From positions 97,018,070 to 97,082,069 of the forward strand of contig OX465282.1 of NCBI GenBank assembly GCA_949987705.1: 64,000 bases of DNA. Direction: 5' to 3'. This document shows positions 1 to 10,309 of the stretch, one piece after another. Numbering within the stretch: the first letter of the stretch is position 1; the number at the start of each line of letters is the position of its first letter. The DNA comes from Thereva unica (lineage: Eukaryota > Arthropoda > Insecta > Diptera > Therevidae). A model generated the notes under the pieces. The model searched no databases. It was not told the DNA's origin and worked only from the letters and a program-made list of their open reading frames with translations. Made by a program: the position numbers and the translations under genes.

Positions 1-716
1 TTATTTTGGCGATTTTGTTTCTCATCGTAATAGTGAATTTAATTGGAATTGTGGAAAGATAACGGTGTGTATTAGAAAAAGTTATAATTACGAGCACTAT
101 TGAGTTTAGACCCTTCATAATGGATAAATGGTTAAAACCATTGCCCGCAAAGAAGCCGCGCGCAACCACCAAACTGTAATAGCCCTGCAACATGTAAAAC
201 AACGTTAAGCCATAAAATTCGAAACTATCAACCATCTTTCTTAAAATTTGGTTTTACAGTTAAGGCAGTCAACCATGAACCTCGTCCTACCTGTGTTTTA
301 TGTTCTGAAATGCTTTCTAGTGGTTGTATGAAGCCGTCAATGTTAACAAGGCATTTAAAAACAAAACATCCAGAACATGGAAACAAACCCCTGCAATTTT
401 TTGAACAACGTTTAAAAACATGTAATACTCAAGCTATATACTTCGTATATATTGTTGGAGGTTTATTCTGTATTCTTGTTTCTAAAATATTTAATACTTT
501 TGCGAATTTTTAAGGAAAACAAAAAATAAATAATTTTTATATCCATACTAAACCAAAACATATAAACATTAAGAGAAACCAAAACCCCAAATAATCGTTA
601 ACACCCGTATTTAAAACGCGAGGCCATCTTTGTTTCCTATAGATATAGTGAGGGGGTACAATTTATGATTATGTTCGTCAAAAGGGTACGCGGCCAAAAA
701 AGTTTGGAGACCACTG
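1..716 (+). mobile_element. hAT DNA transposon, right part, internally deleted
   Basis: The right end reads ...AGTTTGGAGACCACTG at 716, a typical hAT inverted terminus (CAGTGGTCTCC in the other direction). It is followed by CTCTAGAT (717-724), which fits the nTCTAGAn target preference described for some hAT families. Family A sequence resumes immediately after it; an uninterrupted copy carries the same CTCTAGAT at 43560-43567. The element therefore inserted into a family A LINE. A decayed transposase N-terminus lies at 120-420 and little separates it from the right end, so the transposase core has been deleted. The left end and left target duplication lie outside the window. Confidence 0.75.
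120..513 (+). pseudogene. hAT transposase N-terminus with BED-type zinc finger (ZBED5/SCAND3-like), broken
   Basis: An ATG at 120 begins MDKWLK, the usual start of ZBED5/SCAND3-like hAT transposases, but a TAA follows at 177. In another frame, from about 232, the sequence reads a BED-finger pattern: FGF, then CVLC, then TRHLKTKHPEH and PLQFFEQRLK. This is the CxxC...HxxxxH finger and the start of the linker seen in that family. After about 420 the reading frame carries unrelated hydrophobic sequence to a stop at 513. The catalytic RNase H-like core and dimerisation domain are absent. It is a dead fragment inside the hAT ending at 716. Confidence 0.7.
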
Positions 717-1560
717 CTCTAGATAATAGAACAGGCGGCATACAATGTGGTTTGCTCGACCGCCTTAAGGATCTCGACTACGCCAATGATATCTGTTTGC
801 TAACCCACAAACACCAGGACCTCAAAAACATGTTAAACAATTTGGCAACAGAAAGTAGTCCAGCAGGCTTAAGGCTAAATCCGACTAAAACAAAAGAAAT
901 GCGGATTAATGCAAACACCATTGAACGAACAGCGCTGAATAACTGTGACGTGGAACTGGTAGATAAATTCTGCTACCTCGGTAGCATCTTTACCGAAAAT
1001 GGTGGGGCAGAAGAAGACGTCAGTTCCAGAATAAATAGCGCACGAGGCGCATATGCATGCCTGTCCCGCATATGGAGATCAACGAAGATCTCCACTAACA
1101 CCAAATTGCGGCTGTTCAACTCCAACGTTAAGGCAGTTCTTTTGTACGGTTGCGAAACATGGAAAGTCACCCAATTCATCACAGGGCGCCTACAAGTCTT
1201 CATCAACAGATGCCTGCGTCGTATCCTAAAAATCAGCTAGCAAGATAGAATTTCAAACGAAGAACTATGGCGCCGTGCCGGCCAAGAAAGGATAGACGAC
1301 CAAATCAGACGAAGGAAATGGAATTGGGGGTTGGCCAACCTAACGACGCGAAAATGAAAATCTAGCCAAACAGGCCTTTGACTGTAATCCGCAAGGATCC
1401 CGTCGAGTCGGAAGACCTAGAACAACGTGGAGGAGAACCCTACTAACAGAAGCCGCAGCAACTGGGAGATCCTGGTCGGAGCTGAGAGCTGTCGCGCAAA
1501 ACAGAGTCCCCTGGAGGGCAACTGTTTCCGCCCTATGTCCCATGAGGAATTAAAGGAGCT
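717..1560 (+). pseudogene. Family A non-LTR retrotransposon (RTE-like), 3' part of reverse transcriptase
   Basis: The sequence encodes the RT palm and thumb and the C-terminal region of a craniofacial-development-protein-2-like LINE, closely matching copies at 26690-29262 (minus) and 41571-44050 (plus). The reading frame is open from 717 to 1240. The catalytic YADD is YAND here (near 780). At about 1238 a TGG codon of the other copies is TAG, and the frame is disturbed again near 1327. The 3' end has the family signature coding ALCPMR near 1535-1555, followed by a short GTAA-type tail. The 5' side is interrupted by the hAT ending at 716. Non-functional. Confidence 0.85.
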
Positions 1561-1944
1561 TAAAGTAAGTAAAGCTTTCGAAAATCTGGTGCAAATTTTA
1601 TGCGTAACCTGCCCAAAAGAAGAGCAAGGGTAATTGCGAGTAGCTAGCAGCAGTTTTGAGTTCTTTGCCAGTCCCAATGCATCGCATCGCATCAAAATGT
1701 TGTAGTCGTTATTGCCGCAGTAAAACCACTACGAAAAACAGCATATCTTAAATCCTTAAGGTTGCTTGCAAAGAATATTGTCTAAATTTAAATTTTGCTT
1801 AACAATTTCGCTATCTATCTAATAAATACGTAGTATAAAATTACATATACCTATTATTAGCTTTGTTCAGTAGTTTTCAGGACTGGACAGATCAGAACAG
1901 AATAGAAGAGAATTGGACAACTATTAATAACTTGAAACTACATA
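1561..1944. other. No gene seen
   Basis: AT-rich sequence after the LINE 3' end. Several short stop-rich frames, no recognisable protein, RNA or transposon terminus. Confidence 0.5.
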
Positions 1945-2618
1945 TCGCACCCTTAGAATGAAAGTGACCTAACTCAAAAATTGCATTTTGTGGGAAATGA
2001 GCAAGAAAGTTTTGAAATAAGTGCGGTGTTGAGTAAATTTAAAAGTATCTGTCCCGTGTTTCATTGAAAACGATTCATTTTTTGCGTATTTATATATTGA
2101 TCTTTTATGTACAGATTGGTAACATTATATTAAATTTAAATGTATTTTAAATATATTTTGACAATTTTAATACGAAATGGTTTCAAATTAAGTCACTCTA
2201 TGTCAAAAATATTTCTGTATTTCTGGGACTTTTTATGAGTTAAGCCTATTTAAGACGCAAGATGCAGCGAATGCTGATGGCACATTATGGTTTCAGTCAT
2301 TTTTTACCATAAAATTCTATAGATGTAAGGGCTGTACGTATTTGCAATAAACTGGCACAATACGAAATCCGTCGATTTTATACACGTCCACTTGCGAGCA
2401 CCTCTGACGTAATACCGATTCGGTCTCTTTCACATAACATGCATACGTGAATTGTGCGATCAACAAAAATGACCGATGTATACGTTATCACTTTTATACT
2501 CTTAATTCGGGCTCTTTTTTGCCATAGGATTTTAGAGTAGGCTTTTTAAGGTAAGTTTATAGCAAAATCAGAATTTACAGGAATTTTGAGTTAGGTCACT
2601 TTCATTCTAAGGGTGCGA
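1945..2618. mobile_element. MITE with perfect terminal inverted repeats and TA duplication (Tc1/mariner-like)
   Basis: Both ends begin TCGCACCCTTAGAATGAAAG and remain identical, in inverted orientation, for about 35 bp. The element is flanked by TA on each side (1943-1944 and 2619-2620), as expected of Tc1/mariner-type insertion. It is 674 bp long and has no coding capacity. The undiverged termini suggest a recent insertion. The superfamily call rests only on the TA duplication. Confidence 0.8.
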
Positions 2619-3053
2619 TATAATCAAACAAAAATTCTGACCCCTCTTGACTATTTTCAAAACTAATATTAAATTATGCTTGTCTTTACTTATTAACTAT
2701 AACAACCAGACTCTACCGAGGAACCCTTCCTCGGTATTAGTTGGTCTAGATGTCTATAGATGGCTGCATTTACTTTGAAATATTTCTAGTCAAGCTCTCA
2801 TATGAACGAAAATACGTCTAGATATCAGCAGATGGCAGTGCTTATATTAAAAGGGAAACAAAATGAATCTTACAGGGTGCTAAGCGAATTTCTGAAACTT
2901 TTTTACATTTTTATAAGTAAATACCACCGAGACTATTTTCATCGTAAAAATCGTTAATTTTATTCTCAATCAATTAATGATTATCTCACATATTTTATCA
3001 TAAATATACATAACTTCAGAAAATTTAAATGTCGGCATATGTCTCGTAATTAG
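2619..3053. other. No gene seen
   Basis: AT-rich spacer between two MITEs. Contains TCCTCGGTATTAGTTGG-type sequence and many stops in all frames. Nothing recognised. Confidence 0.5.
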
Positions 3054-3669
3054 CGCGTTATAGCCCCCATCCACTATCAGTTTCCTGTGTCATGCAAGAA
3101 TCTCATGCAAGAAGGTTATTTTCCCATCCATTAGCATGCATGCAGTCAATCCTCACTTTAAAGAAGAAACGGCAGTGAAAAGTTGCTACAGTAAATATGA
3201 GTTGTACAGTTTTCGCGTTATCAATTAATTGGACTCTTATTTAAAGAAAAAGAAAAAAAAAAGAAAATGAAGTATAGATATTGGGTGAAACCATAATTAT
3301 GTGAACGGCCAAGTTTCAGCCATGAAAGGCTTCTGCGAAGACTTCGGGATAATGCTTCCTTTTTAGCTCATTATCACTCTGGTATAATTAAAAAAAAATC
3401 ATTCCAAAAAATGTTATTCATTTAACTCGCCATTTGTCATTTTACAAACTGATTTTGCTATGATTTGACCTACTCACTCCGAAATTCACAGTCATAATGG
3501 CGAAGTGATTGACAACAAGAGCATCACTGCCCTTCATTTCAAAAACATTTGATTTTTGTCATGCATGCATGATCCTCCATCGTGCAAGTCTATACACTAT
3601 CCCGCATGCATGTCAGTCAGCGGTGAATATCATGCATGCTTGATAGTGGATAGTGGCGTTTAGAACGCG
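3054..3669. mobile_element. MITE-like element with imperfect terminal inverted repeats
   Basis: The left end (CGCGTTATAG...CCACTATCA, 3054-3079) is inverted at the right end (TGATAGTGG...AACGCG, 3640-3669) with a few mismatches. Just inside both ends are palindromic GCATGCATGC blocks and CATGCAAGA repeats. No clear target duplication could be read at the outer edges, so the superfamily is not assigned. No coding sequence. Confidence 0.6.
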
Positions 3670-4164
3670 AAGCAGAAGTACAGGATGTCCTTTAGCAGAT
3701 ATAAGATATGAAGTTCGATGATATATAACTGTTTTCGGTTGGGTTGAACTGATAAGTAGAAGAGGATATATTTCGAAGCGGTTTCAGTGCGAATTGATTT
3801 TGTTAAAAAAGAAAAATTCCTCCTTAACGGCTCTGCTATTTTTCGAGTTTATATCTTTTCCGGTAGCTTTCGTGGAGAAGTTTTCCCTACACTAGCTTAG
3901 TGGAATGGTGATCGGAAAATCGAAAAGTAAAAAACAACTTTTGGATGTTTGCTTGTGAAGTAAGAAGAAGATAAGGTAAATGGGTGTTTCTCACCAAAGT
4001 GGTAAAATCGCTGTCCTTGGCAAATATTACGTAAACTATGGTGAGAAATATTTATATTTCTGCAAATTTCAATTTATATCTATCTAAACTATAGTATACA
4101 ATATAGAAAATATCTCACTTAAAAACCTATATGGTTTCAATAACGTATTTTTTAGGTCTAAAAA
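3670..4164. other. No gene seen
   Basis: AT-rich sequence with no convincing ORF, RNA or transposon end. Confidence 0.5.
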
Positions 4165-5045
4165 CAGTCCCCTAGCCGGTCCCCAAACCAAAATATTTTC
4201 TATTGAGTTCATTAATTGAACTAATATTTTAAAAACAATTAACTTATATAACACAATCTAATCAATATGAAATGATATGCTATTAGACTCTAATATCAAT
4301 TTATTTAAACTATTTTTTGATTAGTTTAATTTAACCTAAAGTTGGTCCCCGAATTTCATGAACAGTCCCCTGCCAAAGTTTCGAGTTACGCATCAGGCCA
4401 TCTACAGTAAAGACAGACTTGTTAATGGGCGTAACGAAACGTGAACGACATGAAATTAGCTTTGTTACCCCCAAAAGTAGCTATACCTTATTTTGTTTAG
4501 TGTTACAAGAGTTAGAGGGGCACATGCGCGTATCGGTACGCAACATTCGACAGTCCTCTGCTAAGTGTTATTTTTCTTTTTTTAAAGTGTTCCAGTTTTC
4601 TCTATTGTGCATAGTTTTAAATAAGATGGCTAATATTGTTTCTATATAACAAAATAAAGTCATAATGAAGGAATTTTATGGTACCGTACCAATTACACAA
4701 ATTAAACAGTCCCCTGCCAACAGTCCCCGTCAACAGTCCCCCGCTACATACAGAAACAGGAGACTGTTTCATTTATTAGGGCACTGTTATTGTACTTTTG
4801 CCTTTGTTTTAGGTCTATAACCATCTTTTAATCATGGCGCGAGAAAGAAGAAAGTGTCTAAGGAAGAAATAAAAGTTCACAAGTTTACTTGGAACTACAC
4901 AGAGAACTTGGAACTACCAAAGAAGACTGTTTTATTTTTATATATATGCGTCATGAGGAATGTTTTTAAAGTATATATACTACTAATAAATGCTCATTTC
5001 ACTTATATATGCAGTCCTCTGACATATGCAACAGTCCTCTGACAT
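4165..5045. repeat. Cluster of CAGTCCYC(T/C)G motifs
   Basis: CAGTCC followed by CC or TC recurs at about 4165, 4363, 4551, 4707, 4721, 4734, 5012 and 5032, with an inverted version near 4757 (GGAGACTG). The last two copies are in a 20-bp tandem duplication containing GACATATG. Spacing is irregular and no open frame runs through it, so it is not a minisatellite or a coding repeat. It may be subterminal transposase-binding repeats of an unidentified DNA element or a binding-site cluster; function unknown. Confidence 0.55.
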
Positions 5046-5311
5046 ATGAATTTTTTAAATTTACTCAATAAGTCCTAAAATAAAACAAATATATTTGGGT
5101 CCCTTACTGTTTATTATCCACCAGATAGATATCTATTTAATTGTATATTTTTTTTTCATATTCACGTAAAAAAGTTACTGGGACAGATTTCTTGCAAAAA
5201 TTTACCAGTTTACAAAGAAACACCCAAATGTCAATTTGGCTTCAAAATATTGACATAAATTATTGAAATTTATCAATAAAATAAAGAAATTGCCTTGGTG
5301 CGTCATCCTTT
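5046..5311. other. No gene seen
   Basis: AT-rich spacer with no recognisable feature. Confidence 0.45.
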
Positions 5312-5314
5312 TTA

Positions 5315-5468
5315 AGGTGCGTTTCCACTGCGGTCTGCGAATATTTGTTCGCGGACAAAATGACGTAAAAAGATAATGTTTCGTATATGCGCAGCTGCGA
5401 TGTGCCCTTCTTGGTGACGTCATTTTGTCTGCGAACAAATGTTCGCAGACCGCAGTGGAAACGCACCT
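5315..5468. mobile_element. Short palindromic MITE with TTA duplication (Harbinger-like)
   Basis: Two inverted arms of about 53 bp (AGGTGCGTTTCCACTGCGGT at the outer end) enclose a 45-50 bp centre. The arms differ at a few positions. The element is flanked by TTA on both sides (5312-5314 and 5469-5471), the TWA target of PIF/Harbinger elements. It is 154 bp long, folds into a near-complete hairpin, and lies just beyond the 3' end of the family B LINE. Confidence 0.75.
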
Positions 5469-5479
5469 TTATGGTGTTT

Positions 5480-6790
5480 TTAACATTTATAATTAGCAGA
5501 ACGAGCTCGCTGGGAGCCATACCTCATGCTCTTTCCTATTCGAGAGCACGTACAAATTTGCCGGAGTCTTCTTCTTTAACAGCTCTACAACCAGGATCCA
5601 GTCCTGACCTGTCGCACCTGTTCTCTCCACAAGTCCCGATTCTGCGCTGATGTCATAACGTTTGGCATCCCTAAGCTCTGAGCGCCCTGGCCTACGTCAT
5701 CCTTTCCCCTCGCTTTTGCACCCCATAGCCCTTACCGCAGAGAACTTTCCGAGCAGGCTCATCTTCACTCATACGAGTTAGATGCCCTGCCCACAGGCGC
5801 CTACCAAGCTTTATTTTTTTCATATCTATATCGCGATAGCGCTCTTAGCGAGGTCTTGAAGAGTCTCCAGAGTCGTCTTTCCTCACATAAGAGGCCAACA
5901 ATCTTCCGAAATATTTTCCCCTCGAACACGGCTAAGAGGTTTGAGTGCTTTTTGCTAAGTACCCACGTTTCAGATGCATGTACCGGTAGGACCATCGTTT
6001 TATACAGTAAAAGTTATGGTTAGATGCTTGGATTTGGAGAGCCTTGACAAATAGTCGACTTTGTTAATTTTGTCGTTCGCGTATTTCTGATTCTACGCTA
6101 TTGTCATGTCGGCTGCTACTATCGACCCAAGGTAGGTAAATGATTTTACCACTTCAAACTCGTATTCCTCCTCCTTGATTTTTGGACCGCCTGCTCAATT
6201 TGGGTGAAATCTTCTTGTACATCTGTTTTTGTTCTTCCAATGATGTCAATGTCGCCTACATAAGACAGTAGTTAGGTGCACTTGTGGAGGATTGTGCCCC
6301 TTGATTTCACGACCGAATCTCGCATCACTTCCTCCAACGCCATGTTAAAAGGGAGGCAGGACAGACCGTCCCCTTGTTGGAGTCCATTATAGATGTTGAT
6401 TAGTCTGGACAGTGTTCCGGATACCTTTACTTGGCTTGTCACATTGCTCATGGTCAACCTACATAGTCTTGTCAGCTTGTTGGGGATGCCGAATTCACCC
6501 ATTGTTTTTCGAAGAGTGCTACTCTGGCTATGCTATCATAAGCGGCTTTAAAGTCTATGAAAAGGTGTTGAATTGAGTTTTGAAACTCTAGACATTGTGC
6601 CATAGCCTGCCTCAAGGTGAAAATCTGATCAGTTGTTGATTTGCCTGGGCTGAAGCCACACTGGTATTGGCCTATCATGTTTCTGACGTATGGGGCCATC
6701 CTGTTTTGTAGGATAGCGGAGAATATCTTATACACAGTACACAACAACGTTATACCGCGATAATTAGTGCACGCTGTGATATCTCCTTTT
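5480..6790 (-). pseudogene. Family B non-LTR retrotransposon, reverse transcriptase to 3' end
   Basis: Read leftward from about 6790 the frames give an RT finger and palm region: YKIFSAILQNRMAPYVRNMI, then QCGFSPGKSTTDQ, LFIDFKAAYDSI and LQQGDGLSC, broken by frameshifts near 6480-6500. Further on (5995-5801) comes the C-terminal segment with ASETWVLSKK and IVGLLCEE, then GLWGAKARG and SAQNRDLWRE near the end. The YADD region is mutated or lost around 6270-6200. This order is typical of RTE-like LINEs carrying a C-terminal tail. The endonuclease of the same kind of element is at 7180-7560. Confidence 0.75.
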
Positions 6791-7009
6791 TTTCCGCAGC
6801 TCTAGTCGGGGAGGAAGGAACTGCCACAACCTACCCGTGATATTTTTAGTCCACCTACTCCCAACCATTACTATCGCGACTTAGACATCGGGGCATCGAG
6901 AAACCACTTGCAGGAGTGTTATGCCTCCTGAAACGAGTTGAATCTCATCAAACAACCGATGACCTGCGCTTTGATGGAGTAGGGAAATGCTAAGGAAGGC
7001 TATGACAGG
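6791..7009. other. Unassigned sequence between LINE and SINE pieces
   Basis: GC-richer than its surroundings but without an open frame that I recognise. Could be untranslated sequence of family B or part of the SINE-like insertion. Confidence 0.4.
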
Positions 7010-7172
7010 AGGAATCATAATAATGTAAAGAGGGAAGAAGGAAGAAGGATTTTTTTTACGTAGGTAGGAAAGTGGAAAAGGCGAAGGACCGTGGGGCTGG
7101 CCCGGATTGAAACCCCGGACCTCTGGGATGGTAGCAAGGCGCCTTACTCCCTAGGCTATCGAGGCCCCTTCG
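7010..7172 (-). mobile_element. tRNA-derived SINE-like module
   Basis: On the minus strand the sequence starts GGGGCCTCGATAGCCTAGGG and contains a box A-like TAGCCTAGGGA and a box B-like GGGTTTCAATCC about 40 bases later. The T-arm can pair (CCGGG with TCCGG), and the 5' GGGGC can pair with the 3' GCCCC. After about 80 bases it continues as non-tRNA sequence ending in a pyrimidine/A-rich stretch. That layout is tRNA head plus tail, as in SINEs. The acceptor stem has mismatches and no CCA-adjacent discriminator is clear, so it is unlikely to be a working tRNA. Confidence 0.6.
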
Positions 7173-7179
7173 GTTGCTT

Positions 7180-7560
7180 CTTTGCGGCCTTCCGGCCTAC
7201 TTTGGCGTTCAGGTTTCCTTGAAAGACTTTTACATCATATCTGGGTTGGGCAGTTTCCGTTCAACTACTAAGAAGATTTTTCCTTTTTCATCGTAAGGGA
7301 ACTCTTCTGTACATGCGTGAACGTTTGCCTCGCACACGACGGGTGCATTGCCTTTCGTTTACTGTTTTAAAGTCGATAATAGCCGGCTTCATTCTTTTGC
7401 TGATCATAAAACCTACCCCGAGCCCATGGTGTTTTGTATGACGGCTATAATGTACACACGTCATACTCGTCCATCGCATCTGCTGGATGGCGGTATTGCC
7501 AGCTTTATATTTTGACAGAGTATTGGCTAGATGTTGTGCAGTTCGAGTCCTGTACGTTCC
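7180..7560 (-). pseudogene. Family B LINE endonuclease fragment
   Basis: The minus strand reads HHGLGVGFMISKRMKPAIID followed by FKTVNERQCT, the central beta-strand region of the APE-type endonuclease of RTE-like LINEs (GLGVGF...DFKPVNER). Upstream it has KYKAGNTAIQQMRWTS. The domain is truncated on both sides: the catalytic GDLN and SDH motifs are missing. It lies upstream (minus direction) of the family B RT and may be the same element, interrupted by the SINE-like module. Confidence 0.7.
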
Positions 7561-7837
7561 ATGAGAAAGTTCTTTAATCGTTTTGCCTTTTCGTTGTCGT
7601 GGTCGTCGTCGTTTTTCCCAGTATCCGAGGCACGTTTCTCATTCCGTAATGTTTGTTTTTTTATTCTTATGTACTTAGAGGGGACTAAAAAGCCTATCCT
7701 CTCTCATAGGATAGTTACCAGTGGTCACCGCTAGGAGATTATGATCGTATTTCTATCAGTCCGGAATAGTTCAGGCACGTGCATGGTATGCTACATGCTA
7801 TCCCCTGTTCTGGTGATGACTGACCCCCGACTGTTTA

Positions 7838-8610
7838 TTTCCATCCATCCATCCAATGGCGATACAGCCCAAATCGAGCCTTGGCCTCCTCTAGCGCGTT
7901 TCTCCAAGTTTGACGGTCCCTTGCAGCATGTCTCCAGTTCCGGATGTTGAGCATTGCCTCTGCGTCAGCCGTCACAGAATCTATCCATCTCTTACTTTTC
8001 TTCGTTTCTTTTTGCGATAGACCCAAGATAGACTGTTTTATCGACTACTTCTAGGTTATGTTCGTCTATGGTTATATTTCTTCCCATTCTAAATCTTCCT
8101 GCTCTGGATTGTTGCATCACCTTCGTTTTTTCTTCGTTTATATTCAGGCCTATGTCCTTTGCCGCCTCTTTTAATCCGACATAAGCTTCTATTGCTGCCA
8201 AAAGGGACCTTCCCATGATGTTCACGTCATCCACATATTCAAGTAATTGTACCGACAGTGTAGCTATGCACTTCTCTTTAATAAAAGCGATTGCAGAGCG
8301 CCCGTTCTGTTGAGCGTCCTGACGTTCCATGTTCCAAGATCGAATTCCATATTCCGTTGCCTGAGTCGTTGCCGTTGAGTCCTTTCTGTCCGAGGCCTGC
8401 CTTGAGGATTCGTGACGGGTGGGTTTTTACGATGGAAGGCTCTCAGCCTGCCGCCCAACCCCCAACCTGGAGGACCAGTGTCCGGTATTTGCTTTGTTTT
8501 GAGGCGCGACACACTCGCCTTTCACCCTCCTCAGTCTGTTACTCTTGTATAGACAAGAGCATCCAGGAGACACCCGATGTAAAATCTACATCTTCGTGGC
8601 GGTTGCGGTA
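7838..8610 (-). pseudogene. Family C non-LTR retrotransposon, internally deleted
   Basis: Reading leftward, 8512-8290 holds the start of an APE-type endonuclease (FDLGTWNVRTLNRTGALQSL). It then passes directly to the RT palm (8330-7992), with YVDD in place of YADD and then EEKTKVMQQSR. A second gap joins TVYLGS to the C-terminal end, KRWIDSVTADAEAM and RNWRHAARDRQ. The 3' end is followed by a GGAT tandem tail (7842-7857), the kind of short-repeat tail typical of RTE elements. Both ends are kept and most of the coding middle is lost, so it resembles a non-autonomous derivative. Confidence 0.8.
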
Positions 8611-10309
8611 GGATTCGGTAGTATATCGGAAAATCTTAGATCGTGTAGACCTTAGATCGCAGGTGGCGTTACCCAGGATTTATCTCTTTGATGTACCGGC
8701 ACCATCAAAGGTCCCTGAGGCCGTTGCTACCATTTGACCCCCTTGCTACCATTTCACTGCTCATTTAGAAGTTAAAAATTGGCTAGTTTCACAATCAAAA
8801 CTGCACGAAGGTCGCCATCTCGCTGAGGCCAAAATGTCCTTGTCTTTTCATACTTAAAAAGTAGACGTTGAAAATAGTATAAGTGAAATAACATTTCACA
8901 ATGGTAAGGAGAAAAATTGAAAAAGTTAAATTTTATCTGTTTAAAGAAAACTGTATTTAAAAAAAAAGAAACAAAATAAAAAAGTTATAAATATTTTAGG
9001 TCCCTTTGAGACTTCTACATCACCCTGAATTCATTCTTACACGTGAATGCTACTTTCATATTTAATCAATCAGACATTTATTAAAGGGGAAATAGCAATA
9101 AAATTAATGTGGTAAGAAAAGAAGCCATAAACTATTTATTAAATATCGCAACAGGGATTCCTTTTCAGGAAAATTATACAGAACTAGCACAGAATTATCA
9201 TAATAGATTTTGTAGTAATTGTTGCAGATTGTCAGACATTTCAATTTAAGTTTCGAAAAGGACGAATAGACTGAATTAAAAAAGCTTGACGAGGATTTAT
9301 CAATTTCAAATCTTTTAAATATTCTTTCGTCGCCAAACATTTAAAAATTCTATAACAAAACAAAATTTAAAAAAAAACTATTTCAACACCTAAATAATAA
9401 AAGCTTTCGAATATCATTCATTTTAAGCCAAAATATTGAATATTTGAAGACTTTCGTGACCACGGGGTATAATTATGAATGGCCATTATTTTATACATTA
9501 TGCACATGCAAACAAAATTACCATATGAAAATATGCTTGGATATAACATACATAGTGCTACAAAAAAGTAGAATTTATTTTATTAGTTGAACTTTAAAAA
9601 TAACCCCACGGTGTTGTTTTTTTTTTCTTTTATATTTTTTTGTAGTTTTGTGTGTTATAAGTGAACATGATATTACCACCGTCAAAGCTTATACAATATA
9701 AGGTAATTATTATTGAATTAGAATGGGGAATGAGGTTATTATTTAAACTAAACATTCTATCCCGTTCATGGAAAAGGTAATATGTGTATATGTATGTATA
9801 AGGTTCAAATCATATTTAGTTTCAGAACAATATGTATGCGGTTATGTAGCACACAAGTAGTACGAACTGTGCAAACATTCAACCAAATTGAATTGTTGTG
9901 AAACAGAATATGAACAATTTGACCCAATTATGTCTCAATCAGGTCATGTAGATCACTGCGATAGAGAAAGGTTTCCTTGGACAAATTCTGTTTTGACCGT
10001 ACCTATATAAAAATATCGAGAATAATTTACCTGGATATTATCTTTAAAAGATGGAAAGGGTATTAATTAACGATAAAAGCTCATCAATATTTTATTTCAT
10101 TGTTTTTATGTTTGTAGAAGAATTATGGAGGAAAACTTGACAAAAAAATATACAATAATATTATCGAAATAGTTTGAATTTTCAGAGAGGTATTATTGAA
10201 ATTTCTAATTAATAATGTAAATAAAAAGAAATTTTTTTTCTATCCTTATAGTATTGGTAGTAACAAGCATTTTTTTTTGCCATATTTAAAGGGCAGTAAG
10301 GCTCTCTAA
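8611..10309. other. No gene seen (1.7 kb)
   Basis: Long AT-rich stretch, especially 8900-10300, with poly-T and poly-A runs. Short ORFs on both strands are low-complexity and unrecognised. No transposon ends or RNA genes identified. Confidence 0.5.

Noticed and set aside
7085..7172. A functional tRNA gene on the minus strand
   Set aside because: Acceptor stem mismatches and a continuing non-tRNA tail fit a SINE-like module better.
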